Source: Xiphias gladius (Eukaryota; Chordata; Actinopteri; Istiophoriformes; Xiphiidae). From it: a DNA stretch of 64,000 nt. Below the pieces are notes generated by a model, which saw only the letters and a program-made list of their open reading frames with translations, was not told the DNA's origin and searched no databases. Positions 1 through 12,570 of the stretch are shown in pieces; the first letter of the stretch is position 1; every line of letters starts with the position of its first letter. The stretch covers positions 25,069,829 to 25,133,828 of the forward strand of contig NC_053418.1 in NCBI RefSeq assembly GCF_016859285.1. Direction: 5' to 3'. A program made the translations under genes and the position numbers.

Positions 1-394
1 AAGGAGAGACTAGAACCTCAATCTCCTTATCTGTTTTAGTACTGTTTTGTACTTACTGTGATTTTGTTATAAAAGGAAGGCACAGAAGAAAAGCAGCACC
101 TGAGAGGGATTTTTCTTTTGACAGATAATCCATTATAGCAAAAAGAGTCAGTGAATTTTTTCATCGTCTGTGATCTGAGAAAAATGTGTGTTGGAAGTGT
201 CTGTCTCTTCCTGTGGTTCAGTGTGTCCAAAAGATTCTCTTGGTGAATTTGAAGCTCAGTCCTTTGCCAGTTCGTTTTTAATGGAATTCACATTCAACCA
301 AAGAGCTTTTCACTTTCTAGCCAGTGTTTTTGTTTTTACTGGAGCCATTATATTTAGTCCACTTTAAGTTGCAGTTATATTTTCCACAAAATCA

Positions 395-627
395 TCACAG
401 GATGAACTTGTAGTAGCTGTTCTGACAGACCTGCTGAGTCACACCGAACTTCATTGAAAATACACAGAAAATAATCACAATAGACAACATAAAGTGCAGA
501 AGTTGATGAAATGTAAAAGCCTTCAGTGCAAAAACGAGCAATAAGTGTTTTTTTCTGTGTATTTTCAATGAAGTTCGGTGTGACTGAGCAGGTCTGTCAG
601 AACAGCTACTACAAGTTCATCCTGTGA
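395..627. repeat. Near-perfect inverted repeat (77-bp arms, 79-nt loop)
   Basis: The left arm 395-471 (TCACAGGATGAACTTG...) and right arm 551-627 (...CAAGTTCATCCTGTGA) are reverse complements, with a single mismatch in the middle of GCTGAGTC. The loop is 472-550. The near identity points to a recent origin, as in a foldback/MITE transposon or an inverted duplication. A transcript would fold into a 77-bp hairpin. No ORF is present. Confidence 0.95.
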
Positions 628-3395
628 CTGAAATGTGTGGGACCAGCACAAACACTCGCCACTGAGAGAGGGCTCATGGGGAGTGCAGACATCCCAGACG
701 TATGTTTTCCCTCAGCAGCATTTATTCAGCTGTAAGCAAAAGCTGCAAATGTATCATTCTAGTAAGAATAGCAGTCATGTGGTCGACCCTGTTGAAACTG
801 AATAGTATGTGGTTCTTGTGTGTGTCTGTATGCATTGGTTCGTACAACCTTCGACCACCCACAATACACCTCGCTGGATGTATCTCTCACTCCCTCTGCC
901 AAAAGCAGCATGGAAAAGCTAGCCATGAGCTTGTGGGTAGCAGAGGAGAAGAGGGAAATGTAGATGATTTGTAGGGAGACCATAATGGAGACAGATGATC
1001 CTGCTCTGGGTCTGCCTGCTGTTGAATCAGCGCTGCCACCCAGTAGGACAGTGTGCGCTCTCCGTCCTGGCTCTTTCTCCCTCCTATTCCTGTATTCATG
1101 CTGCTCCTCTTATAGACCTCCACTGCAGTGTATTACACTTCTATCCCAGAACAGCGTGAGCACAAACTGTTTGCATAAAGTGACTCAGCCACAAAGCAGA
1201 CAGGAGGTAAGGCAACACCACTTCAATCCATTCTTTCTATTTGTGGCAAATCTTTTACACAGAGTATGATGCCAAGTCTGGTAGCAGGTACCTTAGGTAA
1301 GTGAACTTTGATCTTGAGGTGGAGGAATTTTGTGGTGCTTTATCCCGTTATATTTGTAATCAAGTGTATTTCACAAGTTCCCAAATTGTTTCAAGCTACC
1401 TCTACAATTTAAAAGCCTTTGGTCTAATATCAACCCAGTATGAAAAATACAAATATTTTTCAAAGCAGTGATCATTCCAAACTTTTAGTGCTGCAGCTTA
1501 ATCTGCTTTATCTATTGTACTACAGTGTAATCTAGTCAGTGTGCTTTTGGGAAGCGTAGGATAACTACTGTACATGACCACAGTTTTGAGGCTCTGGTAT
1601 GTAAGTGGAATATTTTTATAATTTGAGACTTTGAGTATTTGACCAACAGAGTATATTTACTTTAGTGAAAAGTGCTTTAAATCCTAAAAAATATCATACA
1701 ATACAATAATGTGATACACTGTTTGCAGTAGCAGCCTAAATGATTAGGGATTAGATTACTCACAAGTAGACACTGCTTCATTTTGAGGGATCATAAGCTA
1801 AAAAGGGTAGCAGGATAATGCATTAATAATTTAACATTCTGAAACTGACAATTTGTATCACTATTTTATTCAGACCCTAAGTATAATATTAATGAGACTT
1901 CCAAACTTACAGTAATAAAATTTGTATGTAGGACATGTGGTTTTAAGCATTTTTTTTATGATACTATTTCTGCACTGAACATGTGTATTTAGCAATCATG
2001 AAAAAACTCAAGTCTCAAGATTTTGATATATTCTTCAATGCAGGATAATAAATATTAGAATAGAGAATTAACACAGGAAATACAATCAGCTCAGCTGAAA
2101 TTTTACAGTATATTCTGGGAGGCAGCAGCTGATGGCCTGTTGATCACATCCTGTCTGTCTTCAAAGTCAGGCCCAACATTCTTATCTTACTTATCTTGAA
2201 CACAAATTATATCTTTTTTTTTGTCCCTCTCCTGAATTCAAGTCTTACTTTATACACTTTTAAACCTTACCTGCATGTTTGGTTAAAGACAAAGTGAATG
2301 CTTCTGAATGTGTGCGATATTCCACTTGCATGATAGATCCCTCAAGGAAAATTCTCTTGTTCTGTCCCCTCCACAGAGAGGTCAGAGGTCGGGGTCTTTT
2401 ACAAAACAGTGGCGCTGAAGCTGGAAGGGACAAGATTGTGTCTTGCTGATGGACACATCAGTTTGATGTGTTCTTGAACTTGGTGGTCCAGAGACTGCCT
2501 CTATAAATGCCAGGCCACCCTGTTGCCGTCCATTTTTTTGTGTTTTGTTTGCTAATTTGTGGGATGCAGAAACTTAGCTGTCCTCTGTGCTCTGTTGTGT
2601 TCTTGCTTTCTGTTCTTCTGTATGTACATGTATATTTGTTTCAGATAGCACACTGGTAAGAATTGTATTACATAATCTCCATGACACACGGAAGGGCATT
2701 CTTTAGCGCCTTTATGGGTACTTTAGAGATGCCAGCAATGTCTATGAACAACACCCTAATACCCCACAATCACAGTAAAGAACGCCCTCAGAGCTATTAC
2801 TGCAATAAACGACATTTAAATCAGTGAGATAATAGACATCGTTTTATTTTCATATAAGGATTGATGATGACAGGGTAACTGCTCAAATATGGAAATGAAA
2901 CTGATTGTCCATGTAACCACTATTCTCTTCATTTTGGTGTAAAAGTGACCAAACAGTAAGGGGGAGCGATCAGCAGTGACTGTTTTGGAGTTGAGTAGGC
3001 TTCATGTGTAAAAGAGTATGATTATATTGTCTGCCATGGATTATATTTAGATTTTTACACTGCCAGCTGTGGACTTCTGGAAAGTGTCTGGGGGGCCCAG
3101 CTATGGTCTGTGTTGGACTTTCAAATGAAAAGCAAATGTAAAACTACACATTAGGAAAATATTACTTTCTAATTCTTATGAAAGCATACATATGTAAGTT
3201 AAATCTGTTGTAAATTGCTTATGGTAAGGTATAAACTTGATTGCACGTTGTTGTAGGGGCACTGCGTCTCCTATTTTAAGTTTTAAATATTCAGATTTCA
3301 GCAAGAGGCACTGCAGCTGCAATGCAATAGTGGAAGAATGAATCAGACTATTTATTAAAGGAAAAGTAGTCTTGGCAAACTCCTGCATTCAAAAC
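628..3395. other. Non-coding stretch, no gene seen
   Basis: Mostly AT-rich unique-looking sequence. Short open frames around 700-1270 have no family resemblance, splice support or codon bias. The stretch 2370-2540 is more GC-balanced and complex but I recognise nothing in it. Confidence 0.6.
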
Positions 3396-3715
3396 GTTTC
3401 TTATGTAAAAGTACAGAAGTATTATTATCAGCAACATATACTTAAAGAATCAAAGGTTAAAGTATTTATTTTGGTGGCAGAAAGGCAGCTGTCAGTAATA
3501 TTATAATATACTGTAATATTGTATTATTATTACTGATACTGTCACATGTATGCAACATTTTAATGTTGCAACTCGTCAAGATGGAGCTAATTTAGACTGT
3601 TCTACATATTATTGGATAGTTAAATATGCTTTATATTTCTAAACTATATCTGTGTCTGAAATGTAATAAAAATACAGTAATAGTACTTAAGTAAATTACA
3701 AGTTCCTAAAAACTG
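3396..3715. repeat. Dispersed repeat, AAAAGTACAG...GTACTTAAGTAA family, copy 1
   Basis: Starts with ATGTAAAAGTACAGAAGTATTA, includes GGAGCTAATTTAGAC and ends at ATAGTACTTAAGTAAAT. The same ordered phrases recur at 63270-63710 in the same orientation, so both are copies of one repeat family common in fish. Confidence 0.7.
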
Positions 3716-3917
3716 TACCTAAGAATAAGTAATACAATTGATGAACACGTACCGTAAACACCTTTAAATCTGGAGTTCCTGTACTGTAAAAATGAATGCA
3801 TCGTTAACCCTTAGCGAGCGTTAAAAGAACAAGTGTCCCTGGCTGGAAGGAAACCCAGAATGTTGATAACAAGCTATGTGCCTTAAACCTGAAGCGACTG
3901 AGCAACATTAGTGTTCA

Positions 3918-4360
3918 TTAGGGCCCGAGCACCGACCGTTGTGAGGACCCAGTTGAAACTGCAAGGTTTATTATTAATATTCTTAGGACAAATGAATTGC
4001 ATTTTAGGGGCTAAAGGTGAAAACTCACAAAACTGTGCTCATACATCAGATGTGGTAAAGAATGTACATGTTTTATGGGTCTTTGCATACGGGTTTGGCA
4101 AAATGGCTCGATAGGGCCCCCTACAAAATTTGGTACATTTCATCTACATATACAAAATTCAGAAGGCATATTTAGCATCCCAAGACTTACAAAAAAGCCT
4201 CTTGGAGCCATACCTAAACTTAACAGGAAGTCAGCCATTTTGAATTCACTGTGTATTTTTGGCGCGGTTTTGGCTAATTACAGGCATTGTACTTTAACGA
4301 ACTCCTCCAGAGAATTGATCAGATCGACTTCAGATTTGGTCTGTGCAATCTAAAGACCTT
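3918..4360. repeat. Dispersed repeat beginning GGGCCCGAGCACCGA
   Basis: The opening phrase GGGCCCGAGCACCGACCGTT followed by GAGGACCCAGTTGAAACTGC, with the later AGTCAGCCATTTTGAATTC and GAACTCCTCCAGAGAATTGA, is a signature I associate with a high-copy percomorph-fish repeat. The open frames in it are not a gene. Confidence 0.6.
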
Positions 4361-5330
4361 CACTATGCTATATTTATATTTATAAGATATTGATTATATC
4401 AGCCTTAACACAACTACTTAAATATGGATACATTTTTTATGAGTGCTAATTTGGATAGCCAGTGACCCGAATTTTCAGCCTCAGATAAACTACCGTTCAC
4501 AATAATTGTTTAGGCTTCGATTGATCCACCCAACTACAACTGTAGGTTTTTCTAACAGTCAGAACTACTGAACTGGAATAGAAAGGAAATTCATATAGCA
4601 ATTAATTAATACAGGGCATGATTTTTTATCTTTGTATCATTTTGTGTTGCAGCCTAAAAGTGCTTTGGTATTGCAGAGAAAACATCAGATGCCTGTAAAG
4701 GTCTTTGACTTGATTTGAACTGAAAATGGAGAGATGGAGGAGGTCAGGAAGGACACAGTATTTGGACATAGCTGAACAGTCACATCAGTGTGACTGACAA
4801 TCGGACAGGCCAGCTGCTGTCCCACTGCAAGGATGGGGGAGGACAGGAGGATGACAAGGATGTGTGTGTTTGTCTATCTTTTTGTGCATGCCTTCATGCC
4901 TGAGATTTGAAGTCACTGTGGTGCTGTCATCTCTTTTGTGAGAATCCAACATTCTGCGGCTCTTTGTTGGTGCCTCTTGCAGGAGGGTGGGTTGACAGGC
5001 TGTGAATGGTCATCCCTGCTGTGCAGTGGCGGCCTGCCGCGTGGAGTCAAACCCTCAACAGCCCTTATTAGTGTCAGCAGCTCGCAGACATGAGGGGCCT
5101 CCACCATGTGCATGAGGATGAGAATGCATGTGTTTATTCTTTTACTTTGTCTTTTCATTTTATGATTTTTATTCAGCCCTATTTTTGATGTTTTGGGAAA
5201 ACTGTTCTCATGTAGAAAACATCTCTCATGTGGAATAATCAAATTGAACTAAGGGACTGAGACACAGGCGGTCTGTGAAAGAATGTATGAAGCACAGCGT
5301 GTGTACAGGAGAGGGCGTGTGTAGGTGTGT
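4361..5330. other. Non-coding stretch, no gene seen
   Basis: AT-rich up to about 4700, then a more complex, GC-balanced block at 4930-5110 that could be a conserved element. No splice-supported exon is visible. Confidence 0.5.
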
Positions 5331-5454
5331 GTGTCTGTGTGTGTGTGTGTGTGTGTTGCCATGTCAAACGCCACCCCCGCCTCCTTCGCTTCGTCCTCCC
5401 TCTCCTTTCAGGTCTGACAGTGATTAATGGTCCTTAGTTGTCAGGTACATTACT

Positions 5455-5655
5455 CACTATTTTCTCTCTCTCTCTTTCCCTCTTCTTCGTGTTCTTGTAT
5501 ATTCATTTCTGTAGGATCTGGTGGGGTGTAATGAGAGGACGGAATGGACACCACTGGATGTAAAAGAGGACCTGAAACAGTAAAGATTGAGAGAGATAGA
5601 GAGACAGAAAGAAACAGTAACTCCCTCTCTCTCTGACTCTCTCTCTCTCTCTCAG
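5455..5655. repeat. Interspersed (CT)n/(GA)n low-complexity blocks
   Basis: CT-rich at 5460-5485 and 5620-5656, with GA-rich in between at 5588-5612. The alternation could pair as short hairpins. No coding value. Confidence 0.7.
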
Positions 5656-5770
5656 GGGGGGAGCTCGACCAGAAAGGACCTTTCACATCCAACCCGCTGC
5701 TGAAAAGAATAATACCACTAATGAAAGGCAAAAAACTGGAACATGAGCCAAGAATATATTCACTGGTCTG

Positions 5771-5772
<2 letters not shown>

Positions 5773-5863
<91 letters not shown>
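5773..5863. repeat. (GT)n microsatellite ending in (CG)n
   Basis: About 41 uninterrupted GT units followed by GCGCGCGCG, a strongly Z-DNA-prone junction of alternating purine-pyrimidine. Confidence 0.97.
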
Positions 5864-5864
<1 letters not shown>

Positions 5865-8250
5865 GGTGGTTGTGCATGGGTGTGAGCAAGGCCCGATGTT
5901 ATGTGTATGCGTGTGTTTTTACATGTGTGTATGAGTGCGAGCCATGAATGTGCCATGTGAAGGTGTTTGAAAGAGGCCAGACGCCGGCTGTCAGGCATTG
6001 CTCTGTCTTTCCTCCCCCTCTTCTCCTCCCAGCCCCAATGATGGATGAAGGCGAATGAGAAGTTTCCTCTCCTGGACTGCCGATTGCAGCCGGCTGCCGT
6101 CAGCGGACTGGCCATCTGCTTTCCATTGCAGGGGCCCTTGGTTTTGGGCCTGGGTTTTGGCTGTGCTGGCAGCACGATGGGACTACATAGGCAGCCAGGC
6201 CTTGAGGCAGGGTGGGCTGCAGAGGAATGAGCAATCTCCTGAAAATGAGAAATGAAACATAGGAAATTATGTTTATTTTCATCTGTACTGGAATCATGAT
6301 TATTCATTCCAGATCAATGTTAGGGTGGAAGCACCTCTAACTGAGATTACTTCTGTATTTTCAATTTAGTTTAAATTGACAACATCCAAAATTCTTTCAA
6401 GTCTGAAAAGTAGAACTTGATAATAATCCAGCTGGAATTTACTTCTCTGAAATGTACAGTGTGATAAATGTGCTGTGGCCTGCAAAAGCAGAGGCGTAGA
6501 TGATTTTTTGCATCCTGCATATTGCAGCATTTTAAATTAATCTGACACCCTTTCTTCCATTCCAGTCATCTTTAGTTGTAACATTTCTCAAGTAGGTTCA
6601 GTCATACCCATCAGTGGATTCGCTCATGGAGGAGCAGTGTAAATCGAAGCAAATGTTTTGTGTCAAGTTCAGTTTGGTGAACGGTGACACATGAATTCGC
6701 ACTGTTGACCAATAGCAAGCGTTCTTGACTGTGTTGCAGACATGCGACAAGGGTTGATAGAACAATTAAGACTTTTGAAGTGTGTGAATTTCTTATCCAG
6801 TTACTAGCCAAATTAACTGTATAACTGACAGTTATCAAGCTCGGAGAGCTCCCTCTTCAGTAACTCTTTATTGAATTAAAGCGCCCTGTGCGTTGCCCCC
6901 CCCCACCGTATCACCGAACAGGGCTCATTCAAAAGGATGAGGGAGCTGTGTTTTTCTCACTCAGGGCTAGTCTGAATGTGGCCTTAGTTGTTAGCTTGCA
7001 AGCTACAATAGTTCACAAACTGTCACTGTAAGTACCCCTATGTCACCAAGCTTCTGAACTATGGATTTGGTAAAGTCACGTGGATAAATTTTGCTGTTCT
7101 ACTTTTTGGTGTGGCCGGGCTTTACTGATATAAAGAAAAAAAGCATTTAAACCATCGTAGGACACTAATGGTCTTCAATTTCTTTAGATGAACCAACAGG
7201 ATGCATCTGATTTTATTGTAGCTTTTAGATATATTTGAATCTGTGGAGTGAGATATTCCAGCAACACAAGGAAATTATTTAATGAAGAAATGTTAAAATT
7301 ATATTTACTAGCTGTGAATGAAGATTTATTAGATCAGACTTGGAAAACACAGACATAGGTAAGTATCCTTTTTAAATACAGACCAGTGTTTACTTCATTT
7401 TAATATATATGATAGATAGTCAGTTATTTTACCAGGACCCAGACGGTCCATGTGCATCTATTCTCAAAAGTCACCCACCCAGAGAGAGGATTCATCGAGC
7501 CGCACCTCATCTTCACAGCTTTGCCATGTTGTGGAGTGTCAGAAAGTTAGTGGCAGGGTCGGAAACTGCAGATTTAAACAAACGATTTTAATCAGAGGCC
7601 ATCCAGGCCCACGTCAAGCCAAGCCACCATTTGTATATATGTTGTGATTTATTAACCCTGGAGGCAGGCGATGAGGAGGATCATTGGCAGCGCAGAGGAC
7701 AGACATCATGAAACAGAATGGGAAAAGAGAGGGACAAAGAGGAAAATAATCACTTGGCACTGCTCTCCAGGATTCATTATTAGGACATTCGTGCCTTACT
7801 TTTTTTACTGAACCACTGTAGAACTAGAGGACAGACTAAAATACAGATGGTCACACAACAGATGTTTATCATATTCAAATTTTTATGTTATATTTGTATT
7901 CTGTTATTCAATTGTGTTTATATTGTGTGTGCCAATTTAATGCGCCAGTAATGTGTACTGAATTGAATTTAAAACGAAAGATGGAATCAAAAGAGTAACA
8001 GAAGGACAGAGACAGATTTGAGCCCACACAGCAGAAGATGACAAACATGTGAATGTCTGTCTCTGTAGATATCATTTCATTTTGCTGAATATGACATTTA
8101 CCATTTGGTCGATGCACATACTTCAGTATCACTATGTATTTAAGATTTTATGACTCATCCAGGAGATCCCATGATTTGATAGGGAAAGAGGAATTAGACT
8201 CCTACCAGTTATGGACATATAGTTCAATCATTATCGTTATATAGTTATAG
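5864..8250. other. Non-coding stretch, no gene seen
   Basis: A complex GC-balanced block at 5950-6240 is followed by AT-rich sequence. Several open frames exist but lack family similarity and splice signals. Confidence 0.5.
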
Positions 8251-8254
8251 TCAT

Positions 8255-8276
8255 CTATAGATAGATAGATAGATAG
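8255..8276. repeat. Short (GATA)n microsatellite
   Basis: About five ATAG units. Confidence 0.85.
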
Positions 8277-9118
8277 CGAGATGCCCACGGGATGCACCCC
8301 ACCAAGTATTAGCCTATACAACATCACCTAATCAGCCGTAATGAAATATGTGCATATAAACCAATAAGGAGGGAGGAAGGGCACACAGACATTCTGCTGA
8401 GTCATCACTTTTTGTGGTTTCGCAATGTCATGTGAAAAACACTCCCAGGTGAATGTTCATTCCCACAAAAACCATCAACCATCATCCCAGAGAGTCTAAT
8501 TTTCCCATCCCGCGCCTTTCATACTCCACTCCCCCACACATCCTTTCCTCTCTCTTTCTCCTCTTTTCTTCTGATATTTGTCTCACCCACTCTATCCACC
8601 CACGCACTCTCCTTTTAAAGGAGAGTGGGCTCTCCACTTCCTTTTGCTTTTGTTCTTATTTTAAGAAATGGCTGGGAGCATTCATGTCCTGGCAGCGAGG
8701 TAGCGATTAGTTGTGAATAATACAAAGGCTGGTAAACTCTGATCTTCATCATAAAAATTTACATAAAATATAAAGGTGAATAATAATCTGAGTTTACTCT
8801 TTTCCACATCCCTGATCAGAGGCAAATCTCTGACAATCCTCCTCACTCTCTTGACCCTTGCCAGATGTCTTTCTGTCACACTGGTGGCAAATAAACACTG
8901 ACGATAGAAATCTCAGCGATGCGCTTGTGGGTTGGTGGTATGTGTGTGTGTGTTTGTGGGTCACTGGCTGGTAAGTGAAGGTTTTTCATGCAGTCATCAG
9001 CTGCCTGCCAGTTTTCTGACATCTCTCTGCCTATGTCGTCTCCTTTCTACTCTCCTTCACTCCTGTCTTTCTTCCACTGACACCTGTCTTTCACTGAGAT
9101 TAACGGCTGTCCATCTGC

Positions 9119-9121
<3 letters not shown>

Positions 9122-9209
<88 letters not shown>

Positions 9210-9224
9210 TGTGTGTGTGTGTGC
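9122..9224. repeat. (GT)n microsatellite
   Basis: About 50 GT units with one GA interruption near 9208. A (CTGT)n tract of about six units follows at 9415-9440. Confidence 0.97.
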
Positions 9225-9879
9225 AGTTTGCTGTTTTCAGGCCTCAGTGTCTTCGTTTTTATCTATGAGTGTATAAGTGCATGTTACGTGGATCGATTAG
9301 GGTCTGGACCGACGGGAAAAGAGGTGGGAGTAGGCATTGATAAAGCAGTAAATGAAGAGATTGGCAGGATCAATAGAGACCCCAAGGGAACAATGAGCCT
9401 TTCTGTTTGCCAGTCTGTCTCTCTGTCTGTCTGTCTGTCTAGAGAAGCAGAGAGAGATAGAAGGGTTGGGTGTTGGGGAGATAGAGACAGACTGTAACAC
9501 AGAGGAAGTGAGTGCATAAGCAGAATGTAATACATAATAGAGTTGGCCACAGCCTCTGTTGCTGCTCTCTGCCTCATTCATCCTTATGACAGGACAATGG
9601 AACAGCATGGCACAATACTGAGCACTGGCTCCCATTGTGAGGACAGGCAAAGGACTGGGACGCCATCCATGTACTCGAGCTAATCATTCACCTCCCCAGA
9701 ATTACTTTCTTTTTATTTTTAAGCTTTTGCAGAAATTACTTTGACCATTGTTGGTCTGTATTTTGTTCATCTACATTCATGTCTTTCTAATGGCTCATAC
9801 TCTATTTTTCATGTCGTGTCATGTTTCATTTTGCAGTTATTTTTAGATTTGGTCTTAGCCCTGAAAAAAAAGTCCATGT

Positions 9880-10020
9880 TAATGTTAGTCATATTTAGTC
9901 ACCTTCATCTTTTTTATTTTTAGTCAATTTTTAGCCGACTAAAACCATAAACATTTTTAGTCTACTTTTAGTGGATAGAAATACTTGATATTTTAGTATT
10001 TATTTAGTCATCAGAAGATT
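9880..10020. repeat. Dispersed TTTTAGTC-rich repeat fragment
   Basis: TTAGTCA-type words recur (TTAGTCATATTTAGTCACC, TTTTTAGTCAATTTTTAGC, CGACTAAAACCATAA, TTTTTAGTCTAC). This pattern is typical of an old fish interspersed repeat. Boundaries are approximate. Confidence 0.55.
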
Positions 10021-10229
10021 AGTTAAAAAAAATGTTGTCCAGACTTCTGAGGACAGGAGGACTGTACGCAATTGGAACAGCAGCCTTTTTCCTAATGGAA
10101 AAATTAAATTGACATTGCATGTAGTAATACACTTGATATCCAATCTGTAGTGTATACTAAAAATCAAATGAAATTTAATATGGACCGTACTGCCTCTGTT
10201 CATTTTCATTTAGATATATTTAGATACTT

Positions 10230-11730
10230 TTTGTGAAATGTAGTGATATATCTGTACATATAAGAACCCCACAGAGGCAATGACATCTTTCAGCAAAACA
10301 TATATTTATTATGTATTCCGTTTAATCTTCTCAGAGAAACTAGCAGCAAACAATATTATAATGTGACTCTGAGACCCAATTTAATTTTCCAAATTACAGA
10401 CAGTAGTTCCAGTGGTGAATTGTCAAAGGCTTGCTGAGGTAAGACTGTTCTCCTGGAAAGACGGTGCACAGTGACCAGCAGTTCATCTAAGGAGCTGGGC
10501 TCTCACCTGAAAAAATATCAAAGCATAATGAGGTGATATAATAACAGTCCCTTGACAAAAATTGTAGCAGCTTTGAGACTGACTCAGAACTCCACCATTG
10601 CCGCTGGTTGGCACGCAGTGCATTCTGGAAAACTTTGCTGTGCCAAATCCACGTGTCAGATTCCAAAGAGGTGGGGCAAGACCACTTCCAGATATTTGGT
10701 CTGTACTTGGAAGATACGAACGTTGAATTGGAACAGTACTTGGGCTTTGACTGATGAAGTTTCACAAGTTTTCAAGAACACAAGTACAGAGAAGAACACA
10801 GATTGCGAGAGGGAGTGTGGTGTGATGTTATTAATTTGAGCAATACATCCAGACAATGATGTCTGAAAGGTGCAACAACATTAGCAGATCCAATGCAGTT
10901 TAACTCAATACAATATGAGTCAATCATTGTTATGAAATTAACTTTCTGTTTGATAGCACAAACCCTGAGCATCCAGAAAAGAAGAAACCCTACACAATCG
11001 ATCAAAACCCAACAGCCCTACAATAAATTCTACCCTTATAATGTTCAGTTCTGTCAGGACTGTGCCAGAAAGGTGTATATTTTGTTCTGTAATTTTGTAG
11101 GTATTAGTGGTAGTATTGTGCTAGACTGCGTTACACAGTAAATGTTTATAACAGGTTGTATATTGCCATTTAAATATATTTGTAAAGAAAATATTTGGAA
11201 CCTCTTTGCACACAAAGCAAGCTAAGTTACTAGACAGCTGACTGCTGCCCAAGAGACTTTAATTAGCCCAAAACAATCTTCTACATTATATGATGTACAT
11301 TTTAATAACCAGTCGATGTCGTAAATAGACCACATTCCTGGTTGCACTTCTGGTGTGGAAAGACACTAGGAAGATGAGAAATGAAATGTGAGAAGAGAAA
11401 TGTGTAGTGCAGCCACCCAAAGAAGGACATTTGGATTATGTCACTGTCTGCAAAAAGTCTGTAATTTCATATATTATTCTTTAACAACACTTTCATTAAT
11501 GATATTGTATGGAGATTTAATCAGAGTTATTGTTTAAAGACGTCAATTTCGTCTTGTGAGCGTCTCGTCTTCATCATGGTTAAAAAAGGTAGTTGACAAA
11601 GATATTTTGTCACAATTTTCATGAACCTAACACTACATGAAAGTGCATGGATGGAAAAAAGTTTTGAAATTGTTCATCATACTTGTCTAGTCAAGTACAA
11701 TGTCAAAAACTACAGCCTTAAATATGACAT
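10230..11730. other. Non-coding stretch, no gene seen
   Basis: Mixed AT-rich sequence. The block 10560-10860 has open frames on both strands but no splice signals or recognisable domain, and may be old repeat. Confidence 0.45.
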
Positions 11731-11780
11731 GAGCATGAGGGGTCACTAAATGATTTGATGAGTATGGAAATGAAGTGAAT

Positions 11781-11942
11781 CATATGCTATGGCCTTTGCA
11801 ATCAACAGATCTCAACCCAGTTGAACACCTATGGGAGATTTTTGACCAACGTTTAAGACAGTGCTCTCCACCACCATCATCAAAACACTATATCAGGGTA
11901 TCTTTCGGAAGAATGGTGTTCATCCCTCCACTAGAGTTCTAG
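11781..11942 (+). pseudogene. Decayed Tc1-type transposase C-terminal fragment
   Basis: Frame 11781-11942 reads [20 protein letters not shown] and then some 30 residues to a TAG. QSxDLNPxEHLW is the block around the third catalytic acid (the E) of Tc1/mariner DDE transposases. The first two catalytic residues and the DNA-binding domain are not recognisable upstream. It is a truncated, inactive relic; the element probably continues to about 12040 (CAACACCTTACTAAGACACT). Confidence 0.7.
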
Positions 11943-12329
11943 AGACTTGTAGAATTAATGCCAAGGTTGAAGCTGTACTTGTGGCATGTGGTGGCCCAAC
12001 ACCTTACTAAGACACTATGTTGGTTTTTCCTTTAATTTCCTTTAACTCATCTGTATCTGCAAAACATTCCCTGTAAATATATTTCCTTTGTTTCCCTACA
12101 ATATCAATTCCTGGCAGCCAAAGAAAGAATTATTTAAAAGGGATTTCGATTCCCCCAACCGTATATATGATCCCTCTTTGTCACATGACCGATATTCCAT
12201 GCTTAGGTCATGTGATGACTGACCGAGTTCCATCCAGTAATGAAAACCATGAGATACAGTTGACAGCTCGGGGGGGGGCTAGTAAATCCACAATTTAATT
12301 GAGATTATTTTGGTTTGTCTGTGGGTCAG

Positions 12330-12570
12330 ACCACAATTCTTGTCCAGACTAAAATATCTCAGCAACTAATGGATGGAGTGCCATTTTGTAAAAACATACA
12401 TGGTGCCGAAAGTATAAAGTCTACTGACTTTGGTGTTCCCCTGGCTTTTCATCTAGCTCCACCATGAGGTTGCCATTTTTGGTTTTACGATACTCCCATC
12501 AGCTTCAGCTGTACTTTCTGTTTAGTGCTACCTAGCAAATGTTAGCATTCTAACATGCTCACACGTTCAC
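12330..12570. repeat. Dispersed repeat with TGTTAGCATTCTAACATGCT end, copy 1
   Basis: Shares, in inverted orientation, the phrases TTTCATCTAG, CAGCTGTACTTTCTGTTTAG and AGCAAATGTTAGCAT with 22300-22620, and the end with 63740-63900. Non-autonomous; family not named. Confidence 0.7.

Noticed and set aside
964..1269. 101-codon plus-strand open frame
   Set aside because: No domain, no splice or promoter support, overlapping open frames on the other strand.
5450..6307. Long open frame on the minus strand with a His-Thr repeat
   Set aside because: It is carried by the (CA)n array and CT-rich blocks; no splice signals, no domain, both flanks low-complexity.
8932..9497. Cys-Val repeat open frames
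   Set aside because: Translation of a GT microsatellite.
10487..10839. Open frames on both strands
   Set aside because: Mutually exclusive frames with no splice signals; sequence looks like old repeat.
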